Shown here piece after piece: positions 17,652 to 23,917 of a stretch of 64,000 nucleotides of DNA. The notes beneath the pieces were generated by a model. That model was not told where the DNA came from, ran no database searches, and worked only from the letters and a program-made list of their open reading frames with translations. The position numbers and the translations under genes are program-made. The stretch spans positions 51,421 through 115,420 of IMG/VR virus record IMGVR_UViG_3300017917_002116. One strand, given 5' to 3'. Source of the stretch: a virus. Position 1 is the stretch's first letter; every line of letters begins with the position of its first letter.

Positions 17652-17689
17652 GTTAGTACTCACTGACGTCAATGTCAGTGAGTACTGAC
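17652..17689 (+). other. Strong 16-bp hairpin between early genes
   Basis: Positions 17652-17667 pair with 17674-17689 around a GTCAAT loop, with a single G-T wobble. The next bases are TCAAAAA, so it lacks the U-run of a standard terminator. It starts 5 nt after the stop of the small gene and sits just ahead of the next promoter. Confidence 0.7.
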
Positions 17690-17706
17690 TCAAAAATACC
17701 CAATAA

Positions 17707-17735
17707 TTGACAGAAAATCGGGTTTAGTGTATCAT
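17707..17735 (+). promoter_or_regulatory. Sigma70-type promoter (TTGACA-17-TATCAT)
   Basis: A perfect -35 TTGACA (17707-17712) is 17 bp from TATCAT (17730-17735). The sequence around the -35 (AAAAATACCCAATAATTGAC) is repeated almost exactly at the next promoter (18085-18104), which shows that the cassette has been duplicated. Confidence 0.75.
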
Positions 17736-17763
17736 TATGATACTTTAAAAATTGGAGTAGCGC

Positions 17764-18099
17764 ATGAAAGCTCTTGAGCTAGAAACTAAAGATGCAGGAT
17801 TTTTCAAAGTAGCCGCTTATCTTGATGCTCGAATGAAGAGTCTCGCGGCGTCCTCGCACTACAGTGATGTAGAAAAAATTCGTGCAGAACGCATGCGTCT
17901 AGCACTCAATGAAGTGTATTCTGCGAAGTGTGTATATGTAACATTTCGTAAGAAGTTTATCGTTGTCAAGCTCGACAGTCCCACTATTCGGGATCGCAAA
18001 AATCTGCGTCTGCTTGAGCAGGATTACGAGTCTGAGGGTATAACTAAAGTGTCGACAGCCCAAGGTATCACATACCGCATACCCAAAAATACTCAATAA
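17764..18099 (+). CDS. Small early protein, unknown
   Basis: The 111-aa product is basic and helical in the first half (LDARMKSLAASSHYSDVEKIRAERMRLAL) and beta-rich in the second half (KCVYVTFRKKFIVVKLDSP). It starts at ATG 17764 with GGAG upstream, under the promoter at 17707. Codon use is richer in CTG, CTC and CGC than in the late genes. No known family is recognised. Confidence 0.65.
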   Translation: MKALELETKDAGFFKVAAYLDARMKSLAASSHYSDVEKIRAERMRLALNEVYSAKCVYVTFRKKFIVVKLDSPTIRDRKNLRLLEQDYESEGITKVSTAQGITYRIPKNTQ

Positions 18100-18128
18100 T
18101 TGACGAAAAATACCGGTTCTGTTATACT
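18100..18128 (+). promoter_or_regulatory. Sigma70-type promoter cassette (TTGACG-17-TATACT)
   Basis: TTGACG (18100-18105), 17 bp, TATACT (18123-18128), followed by AACAGTATTGTAA. The -10 region and this downstream tract match the promoter at 40132-40173 almost base for base, including a GGAGCAC ribosome-site context. It drives the operon that ends with the lipoprotein gene at 20080. Confidence 0.8.
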
Positions 18129-18158
18129 AACAGTATTGTAAACACTACGGAGCACGAA

Positions 18159-18428
18159 ATGGCTACTGCGATCTACGAAGCGCTCACTGAGCAACAGAAA
18201 CGCGAAGTGCGTATGTACGGCTGTACCGAAGCCGAAATGCGCGAAGCTGTCGAAGAAAGCCTGACCTTTCGCTTTTCGGGTCCTGCTATGTATGCGGCTA
18301 GCATCATGAGCGACTGCCAAGAAATGTTGGCCTATCGCGACGCAGACGCAATGATCCGCGAAGATGTGCGCCAAGCTCTGAATCGTGCTAAGTGGATTTT
18401 GTTCACTTATGTCATGGAATCCAAGTAA
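18159..18428 (+). CDS. Early protein, unknown, first gene of the lipoprotein operon
   Basis: The 89-aa product (MATAIYEALTEQQKREVRMY...) is helical, highly charged and rich in Met, Ala and Glu. It follows the duplicated promoter cassette and a CGGAGCACGAA ribosome site. Codons are GC-rich compared with the late genes. Four genes follow without a visible terminator, up to the alginate-lyase-like lipoprotein. The family is not recognised. Confidence 0.65.
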   Translation: MATAIYEALTEQQKREVRMYGCTEAEMREAVEESLTFRFSGPAMYAASIMSDCQEMLAYRDADAMIREDVRQALNRAKWILFTYVMESK

Positions 18429-18442
18429 TAGGAGAGACTGTT

Positions 18443-18643
18443 ATGCCCAGCATGAGTTATTGTGTGTGCGAAAACACTAGTTCAGATATGAGCCAGATTC
18501 TGAGTCGCATGTTTGAACGCGGCCGCGATTATGTGGAAGGTATGAACTCTTACGAGCGAGAAGCCTACCACGCACTCTACGAACAGTGCCGTGAATTTAT
18601 GACACTGTACAAAGAAATTGATGAGGAAGTGGCAGAAGAATGA
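18443..18643 (+). CDS. Early protein, unknown
   Basis: Start chosen at ATG 18443 because GGAGAG (18431-18436) lies 6 nt upstream; an earlier in-frame start would overlap the preceding gene by about 37 nt. The 66-aa product (MPSMSYCVCENTSSDMSQIL...) is acidic and helical, with three Cys. Its stop overlaps the next start by 4 nt, so it is coupled to its neighbour. No known family. Confidence 0.6.
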   Translation: MPSMSYCVCENTSSDMSQILSRMFERGRDYVEGMNSYEREAYHALYEQCREFMTLYKEIDEEVAEE

Positions 18644-18870
18644 TCACAGTAGATACCTTGCGTAACTGCGCCTGGCTGAACAGCCTGACCCTGGAAGCTC
18701 TGATTCGAGAAAAGTATCCCAAGGATTCAGTTATCTCTTCTGAGTTTCTTGGTATTACAAATGGCGGCCAGTTCTGCTATAATATCGCATTTCCCGGAGA
18801 AGAAGGCATGGATTATGCCAAGCTCTATGTCTGGGAAGATGTCAACGGAAAGGTAGTGGCGGAGTATTAA
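18640..18870 (+). CDS. Early protein, unknown
   Basis: The 76-aa product (MITVDTLRNCAWLNSLTLEA...) overlaps the gene before it by ATGA and ends 1 nt before the next start. It looks like a small alpha/beta protein with a strand-rich second half (FCYNIAFPGEEGMDYAKLYV). No motif is recognised; real because of the tight operon packing. Confidence 0.6.
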   Translation: MITVDTLRNCAWLNSLTLEALIREKYPKDSVISSEFLGITNGGQFCYNIAFPGEEGMDYAKLYVWEDVNGKVVAEY

Positions 18871-18871
18871 T

Positions 18872-20083
18872 ATGAAACGAACAGTAAAACAAATTGAACA
18901 CGGCAAGACTGCATGGCGATTTGCCGATCCAGTGAAGCCACTGCATAATCGAAATGTCGACGCTAAACAACTGGGTGATGAGCCGCAGTACCCCGACGTC
19001 AAAGTGCAAGATGAGTGGACTCACAGTGAGTACACTTCCAAACTGATGCGTAGTCTTAACTGGTATAACGCCACGCAGGATTACAAGACTTCTTATTCTT
19101 GGCTTAGCCAATTCCTAGAGCGTAATCCACGTAGGCATCTCCTGGCGGCCGCCATCAAGAGCGGTGACGTTCGAGTACCTCCTACTATTGGCTTTGCCCT
19201 ACGTGCCGGCCGAGTAGGCATGAAACTGCGATTCCAGACACTTAGGTCTGTGGTGCGTATCCTGCGAGAGTCACAGGTAGAAAAAGAAGCCAGTATCCTG
19301 TCACCTGCCAAGGAGAAAGCAGAACAGGAAGAAGTCAAAGTAAAAACACCCAACATCCAGGATCGTCTTGCAGAAAAGGCCCGTGAAGCCGCAGGTGAGA
19401 TCGAAGGACGTTTTGACGACTTTATCACCACCAATGAATTCAAAGGTGACCCCAAAGCCGTTGAAGTGTTGAGCCAGTTTAACGTGCAGCCTGCTCACGT
19501 TAAAACCATTCTGTCACTGGCAGATCGACGTCTTGCCGAGTATAATGAAGTACTTGCAGGCAAAGATGGACAACTGGTTGAAGCATACAGCCACTATGGC
19601 AAGCGTCAACTTAATGCTGTCGTCAAATGGTGGCAACAGGTCATTGCAGACTGCAATAGTTATGGTGTGATCAAGAAAGCCAGCAAGGCACCGCGTAAGA
19701 AGAAGGCAGTGCCTCCGGAAAAAGTCGTGAGCAAGATGAAATTCCTCAAGGAATTCGCCGAGCTCAAACTGAAGAGTATTGATGCCACGCAGATTCTGAC
19801 TGCACAAGAACTCTGGATCTATAACACAAAGACTCGCAAACTCGGCATCTACATTGTAGACCAATATGCAGGTGCACTGGGTGTCAAAGGCACAACCATC
19901 CTGGGCTTTGATGCGGTGGCAAGTGTGCAGAAGACTCTACGCAAACCTAAAGAACAACTCAAAGAGTGGGCCAGCAACGGCAAGCCCGCGGCAAAGAAAT
20001 GGTTTAAAGGTGTTAAAAGTGTGGAGACCAAGCTCAACGGCCGTATCAATGCGGATATGATCCTGCTGAAAGCCTACAAATGA
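18872..20083 (+). CDS. Conserved T4-like phage protein, unknown function
   Basis: The 403-aa product is basic and mostly helical, with a charged coiled-coil-like middle (about 130-185) and a Lys-rich segment at 265-285. Its C-terminal part (ELWIYNTKTRKLGIYIVDQY, then KGTTILGFD and KTLRKPKEQLKEWA) resembles an uncharacterised protein I recall from marine T4-like phages. The basic character suggests nucleic-acid or ribonucleoprotein binding, but no fold is recognised. Its stop overlaps the lipoprotein start (ATGA), so the two are translationally coupled. Confidence 0.7.
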   Translation: MKRTVKQIEHGKTAWRFADPVKPLHNRNVDAKQLGDEPQYPDVKVQDEWTHSEYTSKLMRSLNWYNATQDYKTSYSWLSQFLERNPRRHLLAAAIKSGDVRVPPTIGFALRAGRVGMKLRFQTLRSVVRILRESQVEKEASILSPAKEKAEQEEVKVKTPNIQDRLAEKAREAAGEIEGRFDDFITTNEFKGDPKAVEVLSQFNVQPAHVKTILSLADRRLAEYNEVLAGKDGQLVEAYSHYGKRQLNAVVKWWQQVIADCNSYGVIKKASKAPRKKKAVPPEKVVSKMKFLKEFAELKLKSIDATQILTAQELWIYNTKTRKLGIYIVDQYAGALGVKGTTILGFDAVASVQKTLRKPKEQLKEWASNGKPAAKKWFKGVKSVETKLNGRINADMILLKAYK

Positions 20084-21222
20084 AGCGAACGTTACTCGCA
20101 CTAGCGGTTGCCGGCTTCCTTAGCGCATGCGGTGGGGGAGGCGGCACAGCAGAAGCGATACCTATTAAGCAACCTGCCGATCTTGGCATCGCATGTACAC
20201 AAGCAACGGATTCTAATTATCTAGATATACCCCCAATTTATAAATTCGGAGGCCTACTCAGTAATTGGTCAAACGGTGATAGTGTGCCAGGCAAGTTAGA
20301 TGGAGAACATTTTACATGGGCAGTATCTAATTTTAGTGCTATTGCTAGCGAACAGAATAATTCAGTACTGAAATCTAGGATTACAACTAGTATCCATCGT
20401 TGGGCGCAAGCAGATGCTTATCAAGGCAGTCGTTGGTGTTGGTCTCCTAGTAAAGGCTGGGACTCTGCTTGTACACAATGGGTTGATCCAAACGGCAACG
20501 ATTTTAGTGCTATTCAGGATCAAGGATATATCCAACAAAATGTAGAAGCAATACGTAGAGCCTATGCTTTGATATCAGATTGGGCAAAAGTCAATGAGCC
20601 CGCCAAGCATGCTAAAATTACCAATTGGTTGAGCTATTTTGAAGTTAATAGCCCTCCGCCTGACAGGGTGTTTTTTGGTTTGGGCATGGGAAGATATCAT
20701 TGGAGGATACAACAGGTCAGTGACACAGCCGGCCCGGCCGCCACAGTGCCTCTGGTACGCAACCTCTTGGATGGTATTCTACCCCTAATCAATGATGATG
20801 GTTCAATTGCTGAACGGACCTCCAGGGGTAATAGGGCAATGTGGTATCATTATACTTCATTAAATGAAATAATGACATCAATGTACCTGGCCAAACAGGT
20901 AAATGTTGCAATTAATCCTCTGTTAGAAACAAGACTGCACAAAGCCGTTGAGCTTTTTCTGAACACATTGGACAATCCTGCTTTTATTATTCCTTGGGCA
21001 CGAGCAGGTTATAATAACGGCGGTGATGGGTCGACACAGAATTTTAATTTTAGCAACTGGTACAATGACCCCTATGCAGGTTCTTGGGTATATCTATACA
21101 CTAATTGGTATCCCGCCCATGCTAATACACCAAGGTTGAAACAGAAGGTACCCATGGGATCAACTACATCTGCATCCTTGGACACACAATTTGGTGTCCC
21201 ATTAGGTTGTACTCTGTATTAA
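20080..21222 (+). CDS. Exported lipoprotein with alginate-lyase (PL5)-like domain
   Basis: Residues 1-17 form a lipoprotein signal peptide with lipobox LSAC (Cys17) and Gly at +2, which in Gram-negative hosts favours the outer membrane. A Gly-rich linker leads into an about 340-residue helical domain. The segment RGNRAMWYHYTSLNEIMTSM (249-268) closely matches the conserved RGKRALxYHN region of AlgL-type lyases, keeping Arg, Tyr and His. The GMGRYHW segment (202-208) sits where AlgL has its Asn-His-x-Tyr-Trp motif, but the Asn-His pair is not cleanly kept, so activity is uncertain. It may act on host exopolysaccharide or alter the cell surface during infection. It closes the early operon that starts at 18100. 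Confidence 0.65.
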   Translation: MKRTLLALAVAGFLSACGGGGGTAEAIPIKQPADLGIACTQATDSNYLDIPPIYKFGGLLSNWSNGDSVPGKLDGEHFTWAVSNFSAIASEQNNSVLKSRITTSIHRWAQADAYQGSRWCWSPSKGWDSACTQWVDPNGNDFSAIQDQGYIQQNVEAIRRAYALISDWAKVNEPAKHAKITNWLSYFEVNSPPPDRVFFGLGMGRYHWRIQQVSDTAGPAATVPLVRNLLDGILPLINDDGSIAERTSRGNRAMWYHYTSLNEIMTSMYLAKQVNVAINPLLETRLHKAVELFLNTLDNPAFIIPWARAGYNNGGDGSTQNFNFSNWYNDPYAGSWVYLYTNWYPAHANTPRLKQKVPMGSTTSASLDTQFGVPLGCTLY

Positions 21223-21233
21223 TCACTCACATA

Positions 21234-21264
21234 AATCTTCCGATAAATAAAATATCGGGAGATT
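21234..21264 (+). promoter_or_regulatory. Late promoter inside an RBS-hiding terminator-like hairpin (gp13)
   Basis: A 12-bp stem (21234-21245 with 21253-21264) is followed by T residues, and the late box GATAAATA (21242-21249) lies across its left arm and loop. The gp13 ribosome site GGGAG (21257-21261) is in the right arm. Read-through from the lipoprotein operon would be terminated or have its RBS hidden; a late transcript starting near 21255 lacks the left arm and exposes the RBS. T4 uses the same logic at gene e, soc and 49. Confidence 0.7.
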
Positions 21265-21268
21265 TTTC

Positions 21269-22015
21269 ATGAGTGTAAAAGACGATATTATCAAAGAAAT
21301 AGAACTACGTTTGGGAGGCGGTATGGTGGACGTTGAACTTGATTCAGCGCACTACGAGTTGGCTATTACTTCTGCCCTTAGAAAATATAGACAGCGAAGT
21401 CAACGCGGCACCAATGAAAAATTCATCGAACTAAACATAAAGAATGAGCAACAAGAATATCAATTACCACAGAATGTGATCATGGTTCGCGATGTTCTAA
21501 TGCGACAGACAGGAACAATAGGCGCAGGAACTACAGGTGTTGACTTTGATCCCTTTGACGCCATGTATCTGAATAACATGTTGCTACAGAACAGTATGAA
21601 TTTCGCAGGCCTGCAGAACTACGAGTTTTACGCACACCGCAGAGAATTAATTGCTCGTATGTTTGGTGGCTATGTAACCTTTAACTTTAATCAAAACGAC
21701 AAGAAGATTTTTATACACAAGAAGTTCAAGTCAGATGACAAGGCGTTTGTTTGGTGCTTTGTGGATCGTGACGATGAAGATTTATTAAACGATAATTATG
21801 CCAATCCCTGGCTTAAAGACTATGCGTTTGCCAAGGCTAAATTTATGTTGGGCGAGGCCCGTAGTAAGTTTAGTACTATTGCTGGTCCACAAGGTGGCAC
21901 CAGTCTTAACGGAGATAACCTCAAAAGCGAAGCACAGGCAGAACTTGAAAAACTAGAAGAAGATCTAAAAACCTACGCAGAGGGTGGAACACCTCTGGGA
22001 TTCATAATAGGGTAA
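21269..22015 (+). CDS. 13: Neck protein, T4 gp13-like
   Basis: The 248-aa product has the gp13 layout: an N-terminal IIKEIELRLGGGMVDVELDS helix-loop, a central YEFYAHRRELIARMFGGYVTFNFN and the strongly conserved end KFMLGEARSKFSTIAGPQGG, SLNGDNLKSEAQAELEKLEE and PLGFIIG. gp13 forms the neck with gp14 and seals the filled head for tail joining. It has a dedicated late promoter. Here it is on the plus strand, 4 kb from gp14 and gp15 on the minus strand, whereas in T4 the three are collinear. Confidence 0.8.
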   Translation: MSVKDDIIKEIELRLGGGMVDVELDSAHYELAITSALRKYRQRSQRGTNEKFIELNIKNEQQEYQLPQNVIMVRDVLMRQTGTIGAGTTGVDFDPFDAMYLNNMLLQNSMNFAGLQNYEFYAHRRELIARMFGGYVTFNFNQNDKKIFIHKKFKSDDKAFVWCFVDRDDEDLLNDNYANPWLKDYAFAKAKFMLGEARSKFSTIAGPQGGTSLNGDNLKSEAQAELEKLEEDLKTYAEGGTPLGFIIG

Positions 22016-22018
22016 TTT

Positions 22019-22450
22019 ATGAGAATAAGTGAAATATTAAACGAATTAGATCGTAGAGGTTTCCTACGAGGACTAGCCGCCGCGGCATTAACAGGAGCGG
22101 CAGGAACCGCGGCCGCAAGAGTAGTACCCGGACAAGATGATCCAAATATCAATCGTCTAACAGGTAAGCCCAATGCCGCACCTGGTACTAACAATGAACC
22201 GCCTGCATCAAGTGCACAAATGCCAAATCAAAATTTGGAAACTGCTGAAAAAGTAGACCGCACAGATGATGGCATCATTATCACACATAATGGCAAACAG
22301 TATCAGGCAGTAGAAGTGCCCAAGGACGGCCCAACACCTCGCGGCGCCCAAATGATTAAGGTGCAACAAGCACAATTAGGCATGCGAGGGATAGGCAACT
22401 ATACAACTTACCTATTACCAAACGGACGAGCTTACATCTATTCTAAATGA
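22019..22450 (+). CDS. Unknown protein with a Tat-like signal sequence
   Basis: The 143-aa product opens with MRISEILNELDRRGFLRGLA followed by an Ala/Gly-rich hydrophobic run to about residue 33. The DRRGFLR at 11-17 fits the twin-arginine consensus (S/T-R-R-x-F-L-K). Residues 34-85 are Pro/Asn-rich and disordered; 86-143 form a small beta domain (DGIIITHNGKQYQAVEVPKD ... TTYLLPNGRAYIYSK). It lies 3 nt after gp13 and overlaps the next gene by 4 nt, so it is likely made late. Export through Tat is inferred; chance resemblance in a virion protein is the alternative. Confidence 0.6.
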   Translation: MRISEILNELDRRGFLRGLAAAALTGAAGTAAARVVPGQDDPNINRLTGKPNAAPGTNNEPPASSAQMPNQNLETAEKVDRTDDGIIITHNGKQYQAVEVPKDGPTPRGAQMIKVQQAQLGMRGIGNYTTYLLPNGRAYIYSK

Positions 22451-22638
22451 ATCCAGAAGAATTAAGAAAACTCGCCGGCATAGACAAAACAGCTACTAGC
22501 CCTATTAGCGGAGAAATAGGCACAACCAAAGGCGAGTACATGCGTAAACACAATATACAACCAGGCACAGACGAATGGTTCAAGTTATGGTTCGCCCGGC
22601 CTAGTCTAACTGGTGAAAATCCTACTCCTAAAAAGTAA
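22447..22638 (+). CDS. Small late protein, unknown
   Basis: The 63-aa hydrophilic product (MNPEELRKLAGIDKTATSPI...) has no recognised motif. It overlaps the Tat-like gene by ATGA. The early-type promoter of the next gene begins right after its stop, marking the end of the gp13 transcription unit. Confidence 0.55.
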   Translation: MNPEELRKLAGIDKTATSPISGEIGTTKGEYMRKHNIQPGTDEWFKLWFARPSLTGENPTPKK

Positions 22639-22646
22639 AAAACTTA

Positions 22647-22675
22647 TAGACAAATAGATCAAGGTACTATATACT
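22647..22675 (+). promoter_or_regulatory. Sigma70-type promoter placing +1 on the start codon
   Basis: TAGACA (22647-22652), 17 bp, TATACT (22670-22675). Only 6 nt separate the -10 from the ATG at 22682, so the expected transcription start is the A of the ATG, giving a leaderless mRNA. Confidence 0.75.
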
Positions 22676-22681
22676 AGTACG

Positions 22682-23170
22682 ATGATAATTTACCTTGACA
22701 TGGATGATGTAGTAGCAGACTGGATGGGTCTAGCCAAAACTATAGTCAATAGAAACTGGAATTATGGAGAAAGAATTCCAGATTCAGATTGGAAAAAACT
22801 CAAATATAATCCAAGATTCTATAGAAACATTCCTCTTAAAAAGGGTGCAGTAGACCTGGTAAATTATTGTAGGAATTTATTGTCCGAAAATAAAATAGAC
22901 GGGCTGTATTTTTTAACAGCACTCCCACATGATTATTCCATGCCCCATGCAGCTTACGACAAAGTTCTTTGGGCACAAGAGCACTTTCCTGATATCCCTG
23001 TATTTTTTGGACCCTTTAGTCATGACAAATGGCGCCATTGTACGCCAGGCGATATACTAATAGATGATAGATCGAGTAATGTAAGTGAATGGATTTCTGC
23101 TGGCGGCATCGCACACAGATATACCACGTGGGAAAATTGTAAACCTTGGTTAGAGGAAATTTTTAAATGA
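22682..23170 (+). CDS. 5'(3')-deoxyribonucleotidase-like HAD phosphatase
   Basis: The 162-aa product is a compact HAD hydrolase of the NT5C type: nucleophile motif YLDMDDVVADW (Asp6, Asp8), a Thr motif FLTALP, a Lys in the HDKWRHC segment and the acidic motif DILIDDRSSNV. Enzymes of this family remove phosphate from (deoxy)nucleoside monophosphates. Overlapping the dNMP kinase by 4 nt, it probably tunes the dNMP pool during host DNA breakdown and phage synthesis. It has no Shine-Dalgarno site because the promoter abuts the ATG. Confidence 0.8.
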   Translation: MIIYLDMDDVVADWMGLAKTIVNRNWNYGERIPDSDWKKLKYNPRFYRNIPLKKGAVDLVNYCRNLLSENKIDGLYFLTALPHDYSMPHAAYDKVLWAQEHFPDIPVFFGPFSHDKWRHCTPGDILIDDRSSNVSEWISAGGIAHRYTTWENCKPWLEEIFK

Positions 23171-23805
23171 TTATAGGCATCTGCGGTTTTATTGGTGCTG
23201 GTAAAGACACCATTGCTGACTATTTGGTTAATATACATGAATTTAGACGAGAAAGTTTTGCCAACACTCTTAAAGATGCTGTAGCGGCAGTCTTTGGCTG
23301 GGATCGAACTCTACTAGAAGGTCGTACCAAAGAAGCTAGAGAATGGCGCGAGCAGGTAGACCCCTGGTGGGCAGAACGTTTGGGCATGCCTGAACTGACG
23401 CCACGTTGGATACTGCAATATTGGGGCACAGAAGTATGTCGCAAATCATTTCATGATGACATCTGGATCGCAGCCTTAGAAAACAAACTGAGAAATAGTA
23501 AAGATGATGTCGTTATTTCTGATTGCAGATTCCCCAATGAGATTAAAGCTATTAAAAACGCAGGCGGCATTGTAATAAGGGTCAAACGTGGTGCCGAACC
23601 CGAATGGTTAGAGGCCGCGCAACATTATATGAGCGGACCCAGTACTATTGGATGGGCTCTGGGCAAGGGTTTGCTTGATAAGCATAAAGTACATGCTAGT
23701 GAATACAGCTGGGTAGCCACCAACTTTGATCATGTCTTAGAAAATGATGGTAGCATGGATGAACTGTATAAAAAAATACATGATATAGTAGAAAACATGC
23801 AATAA
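23167..23805 (+). CDS. 1: Deoxynucleoside monophosphate kinase, T4 gp1-like
   Basis: The 212-aa product opens with the P-loop GFIGAGKDT (7-15) and continues with the gp1 signatures LKDAVAAVFGWDRTLLEGRT, REWREQVDPWWAERLGMP and ISDCRFPNEIKAIKNAGG. It phosphorylates dNMPs to dNDPs in the phage dNTP pathway that also includes NrdA and NrdB in this window. Translation is coupled to the 5'-nucleotidase through an ATGA overlap. A strong terminator follows. Confidence 0.9.
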   Translation: MIIGICGFIGAGKDTIADYLVNIHEFRRESFANTLKDAVAAVFGWDRTLLEGRTKEAREWREQVDPWWAERLGMPELTPRWILQYWGTEVCRKSFHDDIWIAALENKLRNSKDDVVISDCRFPNEIKAIKNAGGIVIRVKRGAEPEWLEAAQHYMSGPSTIGWALGKGLLDKHKVHASEYSWVATNFDHVLENDGSMDELYKKIHDIVENMQ

Positions 23806-23812
23806 ATTTAAC

Positions 23813-23843
23813 AAATGGACGGTGCACCCTGACCGTCCATTTT
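23813..23843 (+). terminator. Intrinsic terminator after the dNMP kinase
   Basis: An 11-bp perfect stem (23813-23823 with 23832-23842) and an 8-nt loop end in TTTT. It separates the early nucleotide genes from the late sheath gene. Confidence 0.85.
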
Positions 23844-23881
23844 CACGGTTTGGGCTAAATAGCGCCTTTTTCCACCTTTTT

Positions 23882-23889
23882 GGTAAATA
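23882..23889 (+). promoter_or_regulatory. Late promoter box GGTAAATA
   Basis: It lies 28 nt before the ATG of the sheath gene; AAGGAG at about 23906-23911 is the ribosome site. Confidence 0.7.
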
Positions 23890-23917
23890 CTATTAACCTA
23901 CCAACAAGGAGAAAAAT

